From positions 72,260-136,259 of the forward strand of contig DXML01000012.1 in assembly GCA_019414205.1 (NCBI GenBank): DNA of 64,000 nucleotides. The letters are read 5' to 3'. The notes under the pieces were generated by a model. The model saw nothing but the letters and a program-made list of their open reading frames with translations. It searched no databases and was not told the DNA's origin. The DNA is from Collinsella sp. Its GTDB lineage: Bacteria; Actinomycetota; Coriobacteriia; Coriobacteriales; Coriobacteriaceae. Numbering within the stretch: position 1 is the stretch's first letter; each line of letters starts with the position of its first letter. The position numbers were made by a program, and so were the translations under genes. Of the stretch, positions 18,001 to 26,783 are shown piece after piece.

Positions 18001-19711
18001 CTCGCCTCCGCCGCATCACGACATCTACTCCATCGAAGACCTGGCCGAGCTCATCTTTGACCTTAAGAACGCCAACCCTGGCGCACGCGTGTCGGTCAAG
18101 CTGGTCAGCGAGGCCGGCGTCGGCACCATCGCCACCGGTGTGGCCAAGGGCGCTGCCGACAAGATCTTGATCAGCGGCCACAATGGCGGCTCGGGTGCCG
18201 CTGCTCGCGATTCGATCTGGCACGCCGGTCTGCCGCTGGAGCTTGGCCTTGCCGAGGCCCAGCAGACGCTGCTGCAAAACGGCCTGCGCTCGCGCGTGGT
18301 GCTCGAGGCCGACGGCAAGCTCATGGACGGCACCGATGTTGCCGTCGCCTGCCTGCTGGGCGCCGAGGAGTTTGGCTTTGCGACCATGCCGCTCATCTCG
18401 ATGGGCTGCCTCATGCAGCGCGACTGCCAGCAGGATACCTGCCCCGCCGGCATCGCCACGCAAAACTGCCGCCTGCGTCGCGGCTTCCGCGGCAAGCCCG
18501 AGCACGTCGAGCACTTTATGCTCTTTGTTGTCGAGCAACTGCGCGAGGTCATGGCGAGCCTGGGCTTCCGCACCGTCGACGAGATGGTCGGCCATCCCGA
18601 GTGCTTGCGCCAGATTGAGGTCCCGGGCAACCGTAAGGCCAACCTGCTCGATCTGTCGCCCGTGCTGGCGAGCGCGACCTGCGAGTTCGGTGCCCATATC
18701 CCGGGTGCCGACGGTCGTCACTTCCTGCCGCAGATGGCCGCGGACAGCGAGCTCGACAAGACGCTCGACTCCACGCTGTTCGTGCCCTATACGGCCGATG
18801 CCCGTGCCCACTTGCGTCCGATTCGCTTCCGCGCTGATATCGCCAACGTCAACCGTTGCGTGGGCACCATCCTGGGTAACGCGGTGACCAAGGCACATCC
18901 CGAGGGCCTGCCCGCCGGCTCCATCACCATCGATTGCGATGGATCGGCCGGTCAGAGCTTTGGCGCCTTCCTGCCGCGCGGCATTACGCTCAACGTGTGC
19001 GGCGACGCCAACGACTACTTTGGCAAGGGCCTTTCGGGCGGCGAGGTGTCGGTGCGCCCCAACCCGCATGCGACCTATAAGTTCGACGAAAACATCATCG
19101 TGGGCAACGTTGCGTTCTTTGGCGCCACGAGCGGCCGTGGCTTCATCAACGGCCTGGCCGGCCAGCGCTTTGGCGTACGCAACTCCGGTGCCACCGTGGT
19201 GGTCGAGGGTTGCGGCAACCACGGTTGCGAGTACATGACGGGTGGCCTGGCGCTCATCCTGGGCGAGGTCGGGCAGAACTTCGCTGCCGGCATGACGGGT
19301 GGCGTGGCTTATGTCTTTGACCAGTACGGCACGCTCGATGCCCACGTGAACCACGAGAGCGTTGAGCTCAAGGCCCCGACTGCCGGCGAGCTGGCGCAGA
19401 TTCGCGAGCTCATCCAGGAGCACGTGGACGCGACGCAGAGCCCGCGCGGCATCAAGCTGCTCTACAGCTTTGAGACGATGAGCAAGCACTTTGTGAAGGT
19501 CATTCCGACCGAGTACGAGCGTGTGCTGGCGATTGTCGCTGCGAGCGAGGCTGCCGGCAAGACACATGCGCAGGCAGAGGAACTGGCGTTTGACATTGTG
19601 ACCGGTCGCGCGAGCGCCGCGGATGTCGCTCGCTTCGATATTGCGGGCGGTGCTGCGGGTGCTGCGTCCGCGGCCGCCAGCTCTGTTGCTTCGACCAAGA
19701 AGGAGGCGTAA
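15014..19711 (+). CDS. gltB: Glutamate synthase large (alpha) subunit
   Basis: Makes glutamate from glutamine and 2-oxoglutarate, channelling ammonia between sites. It has 1565 aa, slightly longer than the usual 1480-1530. ATG 15014 follows GGGGAGGATCGCG. The class II amidotransferase domain starts after a 20-residue propeptide: the nucleophile is Cys21 in DHDACGIGALA. The central domain follows, then the FMN/2-oxoglutarate synthase domain from about residue 900 (SNSGEGGEDP, QIKMAQGAKPGEGGHLPG, GISLISPPPHHD-like IGLISPPPHHDIYSIEDL, ISGHNGGSGAA). The [3Fe-4S] cysteines are in CLMQRDCQQDTCPAGIATQ (Cys1132 onward), and a C-terminal GXGXG helix domain follows. The last 45 residues are Ala-rich. 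gltD follows after 5 bp. Confidence 0.97.
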   Translation: MQADSAQQQGLYRPEFDHDACGIGALADINGERHHQILDDALSILVNLEHRGGTGLEKNTGDGAGILFQVPHHFFRKEAQKCGQILPAEGDYGVAMLFFPQDDKGVEDARRVFEEGCAEAGVPLLFWREVPVDPHDLGETARACMPTILQAFLGRPDDTPAGDAFERRLYVCRRTIEKKADAEFALRDKIFYVCSMSSRTIVYKGMLVATQMRRFFIDLNDAAVKTAVALVHSRYSTNTTPSWERAHPNRFIIHNGEINTLKGNVNWIRAREPNLYSPVLQHDLERVMPIINREGSDSAILDNVLEFLVMNGRPLTRAASMLLPEPWDHNDSLSEERRAYDAYQSMLMEPWDGPAAIAFTDGRTLGAALDRNGLRPARYYVTRDGRFMLASEVGTIEVSPENILTSGCLGPGQMLEVDFARGRVIYNDELRVRYAKEKPYRDWIAEETLTVDVLDRPAAVTPAEDAEVPAAVRMAKLGYHWDDVDEVVRPMAQQGKAPLASMGIDAPLACLSKKTRSFFDYFYQLFAQVTNPPIDALREHMVTSTTLYLGNHGNLLEDSRTACQLVRLERPLLSEEEFDRICAIDRVGFKTRRFRAVYRRDAGEGALQAALKQLAEDVEAAVRDGVNIVVLSDRAAAGEVPVPSLLAVGCVHNHLIRAGVRTFADIVVECGDAVSPHDFAALVGYSASGIYPYNAHACIRDLAARGDLDVTAEQGIDNYNKAATAGIVSIMSKMGISTVQSYHSAQIFEAVGFTPEFVNAYFAGTVSRVGGMGVEDVEREQNERYDAALAILKSPAPDQLPTLGLTKWRPLGGEEHLIDPQAVYLLQTACREDSYDTFKEYSARLHRTGRAVRLRDLLDFDASGRTPVSLDEVEPALNIVRRFNTGAMSYGSISKEAHECMAIAMNRLHGRSNSGEGGEDPRRETPLANGDSKNSAIKQVASARFGVTSRYLCSAFEIQIKMAQGAKPGEGGHLPGKKVYPWIAEVRQSTPGIGLISPPPHHDIYSIEDLAELIFDLKNANPGARVSVKLVSEAGVGTIATGVAKGAADKILISGHNGGSGAAARDSIWHAGLPLELGLAEAQQTLLQNGLRSRVVLEADGKLMDGTDVAVACLLGAEEFGFATMPLISMGCLMQRDCQQDTCPAGIATQNCRLRRGFRGKPEHVEHFMLFVVEQLREVMASLGFRTVDEMVGHPECLRQIEVPGNRKANLLDLSPVLASATCEFGAHIPGADGRHFLPQMAADSELDKTLDSTLFVPYTADARAHLRPIRFRADIANVNRCVGTILGNAVTKAHPEGLPAGSITIDCDGSAGQSFGAFLPRGITLNVCGDANDYFGKGLSGGEVSVRPNPHATYKFDENIIVGNVAFFGATSGRGFINGLAGQRFGVRNSGATVVVEGCGNHGCEYMTGGLALILGEVGQNFAAGMTGGVAYVFDQYGTLDAHVNHESVELKAPTAGELAQIRELIQEHVDATQSPRGIKLLYSFETMSKHFVKVIPTEYERVLAIVAASEAAGKTHAQAEELAFDIVTGRASAADVARFDIAGGAAGAASAAASSVASTKKEA

Positions 19712-19716
19712 GTGCC

Positions 19717-21198
<1,482 letters not shown>

Positions 21199-21231
21199 AG
21201 TAGTCACGGAGATACTCAATAATCGAATCGG

Positions 21232-21328
21232 CAAGGGCTGTCCCTAACTGCCGGCACAAAAGGAACGTCCCTAAGTGCCGGCAGTTGGGGACGTTCCTTT
21301 TCTGTCGGCATTCGGGGACACTCCTTGC
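21232..21328. repeat. Nested GGGAC-type palindromic repeat, copy 1
   Basis: AAAAGGAACGTCCC (21258-21271) is perfectly inverted as GGGACGTTCCTTTT (21288-21301), with GCCGGCA motifs on each side and in the loop. GGGGACACTCCTTGC at 21314-21328 closes the element. A partial inverted-orientation copy is at 36953-37000. Confidence 0.8.
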
Positions 21329-21622
21329 GGATTTGCGAGCAGTTTGCTCGTTTTTCGACGTACGGATGTTCATTTGTCGACTTTTCGGGCTGTGGTCACC
21401 TGTTGTTTCTGTGGTGGCTGCGGGCATCTGGCTCAAAAGGGCAGGTTGGCCGTCTATGTTTACCTGCGGTTTTGTCGCGGCGCGCATTTTCGGTCAAGCT
21501 TTTCGTCAAGTGTTTGGTCAGCATCTGGTTTGCAGCCGGGGGCCTATTTTGCCCGCACTGGTCGTGGCTGCCCACCCTCCTCGTAAGCTCAAATTGAGGT
21601 CCATCAGTTTGAGGAGGATGCC
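21329..21622. other. Non-coding stretch before the 21.6 kb gene
   Basis: About 290 bp of lower-GC, T-rich sequence. Three overlapping short frames run through it, but all begin inside the repeat and have no ribosome-binding site or recognisable product. It probably carries the promoter and leader of the gene at 21623, which has GAGGAGGATGCC before its ATG. Confidence 0.5.
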
Positions 21623-22330
21623 ATGACTGACCACGCTTTAGACCGAGCGCAGCTAGCCGAAGCCGTCGGCAACGATATTGCCGACATGGCCCAATTTTGG
21701 ATGCTGCGGAAGTTTCAATTCCTGGAGCCGGCGCGCGAACAGTTCGAGATTATCGTCGACCCGTGGCTCAGCTATTGCGAGGAACCTTCTCAAAACGAAA
21801 TCATGGCCTACAACATGGCGTTTACCGATTGGCTGCTCTTCGAGCGCTCCTATCGCCATGGCAAAACGCTGCTCGAGCTATATGTTGATGAGCCGCCGGC
21901 ATCGCTTTCGCCTGCCTCGCTCAAGCGGCTCGAGCAGGTACGCGACACGCAGTATTTCTCGCGCTTTGGCATTTTGGACAAGAATCCTGCGTCCGGCATG
22001 GTCGTGCTGAAGGACACACGCACCGACCGTCGCTTTGACGTCTACGACCCACATATCGTGCAAAAGGAGCATTGGAACGACGGCGCGATCGCGGTGCGCC
22101 TCGCCTGCGTCGACGATGTCTGGCTGGCGGCGGGACAGCTCTATCTGTATGACATCGCGCGCCTGAGTGACACGGCGGTCGATGGGCCGGGTGCGGTGCA
22201 TCCGGAGGACATGCAGGATGGCTTTGACACCTCGTGCATCAGCTTCTTTTTGCGCCTGATCCGCGACATCATGGGCGCCCAGGGGCGTTACGTAAAGTCG
22301 CTCAATATTTACGAGCAAGAATGGGAGTAG
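21623..22330 (+). CDS. Uncharacterised protein
   Basis: Acidic soluble protein of 235 aa that I do not recognise. ATG 21623 (MTDHALDRAQLAEAVGND) is well placed after TTTGAGGAGGATGCC. There are no signal peptide, membrane helices or cysteine clusters. The sequence has a helical N-terminal half (FWMLRKFQFLEPAREQFEII, AYNMAFTDWLLFERSYRHGK) and a beta-rich middle (YFSRFGILDKNPASGMVVLK, RFDVYDPHIV), possibly a small barrel that binds a ligand. It stands alone between gltD and repeat array C. Codon use looks like the neighbours, so no evidence of recent transfer. No function is proposed. Confidence 0.7.
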   Translation: MTDHALDRAQLAEAVGNDIADMAQFWMLRKFQFLEPAREQFEIIVDPWLSYCEEPSQNEIMAYNMAFTDWLLFERSYRHGKTLLELYVDEPPASLSPASLKRLEQVRDTQYFSRFGILDKNPASGMVVLKDTRTDRRFDVYDPHIVQKEHWNDGAIAVRLACVDDVWLAAGQLYLYDIARLSDTAVDGPGAVHPEDMQDGFDTSCISFFLRLIRDIMGAQGRYVKSLNIYEQEWE

Positions 22331-22369
22331 GGGATGGGCGGTTGTCGCCTGCCTCGCCTTCTGCCTTTA

Positions 22370-22590
22370 TGTCTCGATCTGTAACGTTTGGGGACAAAAA
22401 ACCGGTCTACCTGTTACGGATCGAGACGAATGCTTGGGCGCCGCTGGTTTGTCTCAATCTGTAACGTTTAGGGGTCTGGAGAACGGTTTACTGTTACAGA
22501 TCGAGACGTTTGGCGTCTGGCTGGGGGAATGTCTCAATCTGTAACATCAACAGGCCAAAAATCGGTCTTCCTGTTACAGATCAAGACATT
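22370..22590. repeat. Palindromic repeat array C (three units)
   Basis: Units at 22370-22428, 22450-22508 and 22529-22590, each with 27 nt between GTAAC and GTTAC; both linkers are 21 nt. The first two units have GTTTGGGG/GTTTAGGG after the left arm, the third ATCAACAG. The array lies immediately upstream of the AbiEi/DUF559-like gene and probably within its leader or promoter region. Apart from the array, the 309-bp gap holds nothing else recognisable. Confidence 0.92.
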
Positions 22591-22639
22591 TGTCGGCGGC
22601 GACAACAGCGGCGATGGCCATTTCTCCGATGTGGTGGTG

Positions 22640-23683
22640 ATGAAAGTGTCTAATACCGTTCTTAAACATAAGCAGGCGACACGTAACACCTTGGCGCGGA
22701 ATAGGATGCTTGCCAGGCTCGCGAAGGCGGCTGAACAAGGCATGCTGTTTGTGACGCACGACCATGCCGAGCTCATGTGGCTGCGGCGTCATGTGGGAAC
22801 CGATGATATTGCGGAGCCCGAGCCGTATTTGTTCTGTTTCCAACATGATTGGGATGCGCTGACGCCGGCGGAGCGAGCGCTGCGTACCATCAAAGGGCTT
22901 GCAGAGTTTCATCCCGATTGGGCGTTTTGGGGTTATGACGCGGCGCTTTTGTGGGGTCTGGAGGTGCCGAATGATGTGCTCGGGCCGCGATTTCTTGTTA
23001 AGACAGGTTGCTCGGTGCCGCTGAGTGCAGGATGCCGGCTGTTGCGTCCGCAGACGGCGGGTGCGCTTGAACAAGTCGACGGCGTGCGGGTGACGCCGTT
23101 TTGGCGCACGGTGGAGGACTGTCTGCTGCGTGCACCGTTTTCGTATGGTCTTGCGATTGCCGATTCTGCGCTGCGGGCGAAGGGCGCATCGCGTGAGGAT
23201 TTGTGCGAGTGCCTCCGTGCCGACTGCGAAGGCGGGCGTGGGTACCGCAGGGCGCAGGTGATTGCGTCGCACGCGGATGGGCTGTCCGAAAACGGTGGCG
23301 AGTCTCGGTTTCGGGCGTTCTTTATTGCATACGGTTTTCCGGTGCCAGAGTTGCAGGTGGAGTTTCGCGACCCGCTTGATTCGAGCCAAGTGTTTCGCGT
23401 CGACTTTTTTTGGCGGCTCGAGGACGGGACATGTGTCATCGGCGAGCTCGACGGAAAGGAGAAGTACACCTTGCAGAACGGCGAGGGTCGGGAGTTGGTC
23501 GACCCATTCGTGGCAGAGCGTCAGCGGGAATCTCATCTGACAATGCTCGGGCATAAGGTGCTTCGGTTTACGTTTAACGAACTCAAAGACCCGGGGAAGC
23601 TGGTCGAGAAAATGAGGCTGGCGGGTATTCCTCGGCAGGTTGAATTGGCTGAGGAGTGGAGATGCCAGTGGTATGGGCGCTGA
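22640..23683 (+). CDS. AbiEi-like protein with C-terminal DUF559/Vsr-like nuclease-fold domain
   Basis: Protein of 347 aa. ATG 22640 (MKVSNTVLKHKQATRNTLAR) is the first plausible start; the frame runs upstream to 22529, but that part is repeat array C. The ribosome-binding site is weak (GGTGGTG). The N-terminal part is basic and helical and resembles AbiEi-type antitoxin domains of actinobacterial proteins. The C-terminal 100 residues match the DUF559/Vsr-like PD-(D/E)XK pattern: FRVDFFWRLEDGTCVIGELD, GKEKY, VAERQRESHLTMLGHKVLRF. Candidate active-site residues are the Asp of RVDFF, the Glu of GELDG and the Lys of GKEKY. There is no AbiEii-type nucleotidyltransferase partner next to it. Palindrome arrays C and D flank it on both sides. 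DNA binding or cleavage is inference from the fold. Confidence 0.7.
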   Translation: MKVSNTVLKHKQATRNTLARNRMLARLAKAAEQGMLFVTHDHAELMWLRRHVGTDDIAEPEPYLFCFQHDWDALTPAERALRTIKGLAEFHPDWAFWGYDAALLWGLEVPNDVLGPRFLVKTGCSVPLSAGCRLLRPQTAGALEQVDGVRVTPFWRTVEDCLLRAPFSYGLAIADSALRAKGASREDLCECLRADCEGGRGYRRAQVIASHADGLSENGGESRFRAFFIAYGFPVPELQVEFRDPLDSSQVFRVDFFWRLEDGTCVIGELDGKEKYTLQNGEGRELVDPFVAERQRESHLTMLGHKVLRFTFNELKDPGKLVEKMRLAGIPRQVELAEEWRCQWYGR

Positions 23684-23689
23684 GAGGTT

Positions 23690-23832
23690 TTGTCTCGATC
23701 TGTAACGTTTAGAGGTTGTTTGAGCTCGTAATTGTTACAGATCGAGACAAGCCGGTGAAACGTCGACCGAATGTCTCGATCTGTAACATCAAGGGGCCTA
23801 ATAACCCTGTACCTGTTACAGATCGAGACATT
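23690..23832. repeat. Palindromic repeat array D (two units)
   Basis: Units at 23690-23750 and 23770-23832, both with 27 nt between GTAAC and GTTAC and a 22-nt linker between the 17-bp arms. Arms are perfectly complementary in both (TTGTCTCGATCTGTAAC type). The array begins 6 bp after the stop of the AbiEi/DUF559-like gene. Confidence 0.92.
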
Positions 23833-23979
23833 TCCCTGGTGTCGCTGGGGTGGGACTGCAACGTGTTCCGTCTCCCCACATCCCCTCTTTCTTCCGTTAA
23901 CCGATGCGTCTGCAGCAATCCAGCGGGACTAGGTGATAATGAACAAATGTTCAAGTTGCTCGTGAGGGAGGAGCTCGAT

Positions 23980-25350
23980 ATGGCATCTGCCGATCGTTCC
24001 ACGTTGTTTATCAATGCGACCGTCCTGGATGGTTCGGAGCATATGGAGCCACAACCCGATATGGCCGTGACTGTTGAGCGCGGCGTCATCACTTGGATGG
24101 GGCCGAGTGCTGTGGCGCAGGCGCCTGCAGGTGCCGAGGTTATCGACCTGGGCGGTGCGTATCTCATGCCCGGTCTCATCAATATGCACGTGCACCTGTG
24201 CGGCTCGGGCAAGCCTGTCTCGGCCGGCGATGCGGGCGCGCTGATGAAGAAGCTCGACAACCCTGTGGGCCGTGCCATCGTCCGCCGCATCCTCAAGGGC
24301 AGTGCCCAGCAGCAGCTGGCAAGCGGCGTGACCACGGTGCGCGGCGCGGGCGATCCGCTGTTTGCCGATATCGCCGTGCGCAATGCCATCGACGCCGGCA
24401 AGTATCAGGGTCCGCGCCTGGTGGCGCCGGGAACGGGCGTCACGGTGCCGGGCGGCCATGGTGCGGGCTTGTTCGCCCAGGTGGCCAACAGCCCCGTCGA
24501 GGCAGCCGAGCAGGTGCGAGACCTGTATGCGCGCGGCGCCGACGTCATTAAGCTGTTCGTAACGGGCGGTGTGTTCGATGCGACCGAGGTGGGCGAGCCG
24601 GGCGTGCTGCGTATGCCGGTGGAGGTTGCCGCGGCGGCGTGCAAGGCGGCGCACGAGGTGGGTCTGCCGGTTATGGCCCATGTCGAGAGTACCGAGGGCG
24701 TGAAGGCCGCGCTTGAGGCCGGGGTCGACACGATCGAGCACGGTGCCCCGATGACGCCCGAGATCCTGGAGCTGTATCGCGGCGCCGCTGGCACGCAGCT
24801 CGAGGGGCGTGCGCCGAGTGTGACCTGCACGATCAGCCCGGCGCTGCCGTTTGTGTTGCTCGACCCGGATAAGACTCATTCGACTGACACGCAAAAGAAG
24901 AACGGCGACATCGTGTGCTCGGGCATTATTGAGAGCGCCCGTGCCGCACTGGAAGCTGACGTTAAGGTGGGCCTTGGCACGGACTCGAGCTGCCCGTTCG
25001 TGACGCAGTACGACATGTGGCGTGAGGTGGCCTATTTTGCCAAGTACGTGGGCGTGAGCAACGCCTTTGCGCTGCATACGGCCACGCAGGTCAATGCCGA
25101 GCTCCTGGGGCTGGGCGGCGAGACCGGTACGATCGAGTGCGGCAAGGCCGCCGATATCCTGGTGACGCGCAAGAATCCGCTCGATGACCTGTGCACTCTG
25201 CGTGAGCCGACGCATGTGATGTGTCGCGGTGATCTGGTACGCAAGCTCAAGGTGAAGCGTATTCCCGAGGTGGACGCCGAGCTCGACGCGATTATGGCCA
25301 TGCCTGCCGAAGCGCTGGCTGAGGAGCTGGCCCGCGACGGCGTGGCGTAG
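23980..25350 (+). CDS. Amidohydrolase family protein (imidazolonepropionase/prolidase-like)
   Basis: Metal-dependent hydrolase of 456 aa in the amidohydrolase superfamily. ATG 23980 (MASADRSTLFINATVLDG) follows GAGGGAGGAGC; the frame reaches 23716 but crosses array D. The barrel metal ligands are visible: HVHLCG in LMPGLINMHVHL, the strand ADVIKLFVTGG carrying the probable carboxylated lysine, GLPVMAHVEST, DTIEHGAPM and the aspartate in LGTDSSCPF. The C-terminal composite domain is GTIECGKAADILVTRKNPLD. This subgroup includes Xaa-Arg/Xaa-Pro dipeptidases and imidazolonepropionase-like enzymes, so a peptide or cyclic amide substrate is likely, but the substrate is not assignable. A GATAAT hexamer and a GAACA-AA-TGTTC palindrome at 23934-23952 may be its promoter and operator. 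Confidence 0.85.
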   Translation: MASADRSTLFINATVLDGSEHMEPQPDMAVTVERGVITWMGPSAVAQAPAGAEVIDLGGAYLMPGLINMHVHLCGSGKPVSAGDAGALMKKLDNPVGRAIVRRILKGSAQQQLASGVTTVRGAGDPLFADIAVRNAIDAGKYQGPRLVAPGTGVTVPGGHGAGLFAQVANSPVEAAEQVRDLYARGADVIKLFVTGGVFDATEVGEPGVLRMPVEVAAAACKAAHEVGLPVMAHVESTEGVKAALEAGVDTIEHGAPMTPEILELYRGAAGTQLEGRAPSVTCTISPALPFVLLDPDKTHSTDTQKKNGDIVCSGIIESARAALEADVKVGLGTDSSCPFVTQYDMWREVAYFAKYVGVSNAFALHTATQVNAELLGLGGETGTIECGKAADILVTRKNPLDDLCTLREPTHVMCRGDLVRKLKVKRIPEVDAELDAIMAMPAEALAEELARDGVA

Positions 25351-25383
25351 GTGTGACAAAGGTGCAGCTCCGTTGCCGCATAC

Positions 25384-25424
25384 AAAAAGCCGAGGTCTCA
25401 ACACGAGGCCTCGGCTTTTTTATC
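25384..25424. terminator. Bidirectional terminator
   Basis: AAAAAGCCGAGG (25384-25395) pairs with CCTCGGCTTTTT (25409-25420); A- and T-runs on the two sides let it serve both the amidohydrolase gene and the convergent zinc-ribbon gene. Confidence 0.88.
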
Positions 25425-25443
25425 GAACAAATACTTAAGATTT

Positions 25444-25472
25444 GGGACAAACAAACCTGATTAATTTGTCCC
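25444..25472. repeat. Small GGGAC-type palindrome
   Basis: GGGACAAA (25444-25451) is perfectly inverted as TTTGTCCC (25465-25472); the loop contains AAACCTG, also found in the element at 2214-2220. Confidence 0.5.
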
Positions 25473-25483
25473 GCGTGCGGGCG

Positions 25484-25957
25484 CTAGGAGCGGGTTTCCA
25501 TCTTGGCGTGGCACTTGGGGCAGGTGACGCGGATCTTGCCTTTGCCCTTGGGGACGGAGAGCATCTGGCCGCAGTTGGGGCACTTGAGGTATGCCGTGGT
25601 CTTGCGGCCCTTCCACATCTTCTTGGCCGTGCGCTTGGCACGCTCAAAGTCTTCCTTGCTCGTTCCAGCCGCGCGCGAGGTGCCGGCCGCTGCAGTTCCA
25701 CCGCCCAAGCTGGCGACGAACTTGCCCAAGCCGGGGACGTTCGCGGTCGCGGCGACAAAGGCCTCGTTCTCCTTGCGACGTGCGTCGATGTTTTTGGACA
25801 GGCCGCGCAGCACGCCAATCACGATGACGGCGATGGCGATCCAGCTGAGCCACTGGATGCGGGCGATCGATCCGATCATCGCGATGATGATGCCAGCAAA
25901 ACCCATTACGATGGTGAGCTCGTCAGCGCCATTGCGACCCTTCATAAAGTCATTCAT
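25484..25957 (-). CDS. Membrane protein with C-terminal zinc ribbon
   Basis: Protein of 157 aa. ATG 25957 (MNDFMKGRNGADELTIVMGF) follows CGAAAGGC; an upstream in-frame extension lacks support. Two adjacent hydrophobic helices occur at about residues 15-50 (IVMGFAGIIIAMIGSIARI and LSWIAIAVIVIGVL). A basic, Ala/Gly-rich linker follows, with KEDFERAKRTAKKMWKGRKT. The end is a zinc ribbon with two pairs, CPNCGQML and CPKCHAK. The topology suggests a cytoplasmic zinc ribbon tethered to the membrane. The architecture is common for small uncharacterised proteins in Firmicutes and Actinobacteria; no function is proposed. Confidence 0.78.
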   Translation of the reverse strand: MNDFMKGRNGADELTIVMGFAGIIIAMIGSIARIQWLSWIAIAVIVIGVLRGLSKNIDARRKENEAFVAATANVPGLGKFVASLGGGTAAAGTSRAAGTSKEDFERAKRTAKKMWKGRKTTAYLKCPNCGQMLSVPKGKGKIRVTCPKCHAKMETRS

Positions 25958-26013
25958 GCAAATTGCCTTTCGTTCGATATGCTGCACGCCTTTATACCCG
26001 ATTTAGAGCAAGG

Positions 26014-26060
26014 GGGACAGGTCAATCTGCACCAATGCGGTGCAAACGTGCCTGTCCCCG
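26014..26060. repeat. Nested GGGGACAGG palindrome
   Basis: GGGGACAGG (26014-26022) pairs with CCTGTCCCC (26052-26060), and inside it TGCACC (26029-26034) pairs with GGTGCA (26040-26045). A half copy with CTGTCCCC and GGTGCA follows up to 26095. It lies downstream of csoR on its coding strand and could also end that transcript, though no T-run is present. Confidence 0.6.
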
Positions 26061-26103
26061 ATACACCAAGATGGTGCAAAGCAGTCTGTCCCCAATGCCC
26101 CAA

Positions 26104-26376
26104 TCACTTGGAGAGCTTGTCGACGACGCGTTCGATCTCGGCGAGCTTGGCGGCCTTGAGGTCTTCGTCGCCCGATTCGATTGCCGAAGTCACGCAGCCC
26201 TCGATATGCGCCTTGAGCACGTCGGCGTTGATGCGCGCAATGAGCGCCTGCGTTGCCATAAGCTGCGTGGAAATATCGACGCAGTAGCGGTCCTCCTCGA
26301 CCATCCGCAGGATGCCGTCGATCTGACCGCGTGCCGTCTTGAGCATGCGGGTCACCGATTTATGGTCTGCCATCAT
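26104..26376 (-). CDS. csoR: CsoR-type copper-sensing repressor
   Basis: Small all-helical metal-sensing repressor, 90 aa. The start is ATG 26376 (MMADHKSVTRML) after GAGGACCCGCC; the ATG three bases later is equally possible. The family opening KTARGQIDGILRMVEEDRYC carries the first copper ligand (Cys, about residue 32); the remaining ligands are in the HIEGCV motif (His and Cys separated by three residues). This C-H-C set is the Cu(I)-binding pattern. The gene is last in copA-copZ-csoR, and a candidate operator overlaps the copA promoter, so it should repress the operon until copper is in excess. Confidence 0.92.
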   Translation of the reverse strand: MMADHKSVTRMLKTARGQIDGILRMVEEDRYCVDISTQLMATQALIARINADVLKAHIEGCVTSAIESGDEDLKAAKLAEIERVVDKLSK

Positions 26377-26414
26377 GGCGGGTCCTCGTTTCTGGTCGGG
26401 GTGCGCGTGGGTCG

Positions 26415-26636
26415 TTACGCGGCGGTTACGGACAGGGCGTGGAACTTCTCGCCGGCGCCCTCGACGGCGGCGGCGAGCTGCTCGGCGGTCACGGTGTCGG
26501 CGCACTCTACCTGGACGGTCTGGGTCTCGTGATCGGCGTCGGCGTCGGTCACGCCGGCCACGTTGAGCAGTGCCGTCTCGACAGCAGCGTCGCAGTGGCC
26601 GCACATAAGGCCGGAAGTCTTGATTGTGTAACGCAT
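26415..26636 (-). CDS. copZ: Heavy-metal-associated domain protein, CopZ-like copper chaperone
   Basis: Cytoplasmic copper carrier of 73 aa, a single HMA domain. ATG 26636 (MRYTIKTSGLMCGHCDAAVE) follows GAGAGG; the frame upstream to 26747 runs through a palindrome and is rejected. The metal site is MCGHC near residues 11-15. The rest shows the beta-alpha-beta pattern with QTVQVECADTVTAEQLAAAV. It probably delivers Cu(I) to CopA encoded just upstream; csoR begins 38 bp downstream. Confidence 0.9.
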   Translation of the reverse strand: MRYTIKTSGLMCGHCDAAVETALLNVAGVTDADADHETQTVQVECADTVTAEQLAAAVEGAGEKFHALSVTAA

Positions 26637-26661
26637 GGGTATTCCTCTCTGTTGTGTCGGC

Positions 26662-26754
26662 TTTCCCAGGCACCCGACCTTGACCTTCAAGCCGTCGCTC
26701 GCGTACCAAAGTACGCGTCGCTCCTCTTTCAGGTCAATCTCTGGCACCTGGAAA
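26662..26754. repeat. Long imperfect palindrome between copA and copZ
   Basis: About 42-nt arms: TTTCCCAGGCACC at 26662 onward is mirrored by GGCACCTGGAAA ending at 26754, and the tip is GCGTAC-CAAA-GTACGC. Internal ACCTT/AGGT pairing is imperfect. Because it is inside the operon, it may act as an mRNA processing or stability element separating copA from copZ. Confidence 0.65.
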
Positions 26755-26783
26755 ACCCGTTCTAAATGGACGTAATAGTGAGC

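Noticed and set aside
21275..21626. Overlapping short frames between gltD and the next gene
   Set aside because: They start inside the palindromic repeat, lack ribosome-binding sites and give unlikely products.
22640..23683. Complete type IV AbiE toxin-antitoxin pair
   Set aside because: No AbiEii-type nucleotidyltransferase gene follows; only repeat array D and an amidohydrolase gene.
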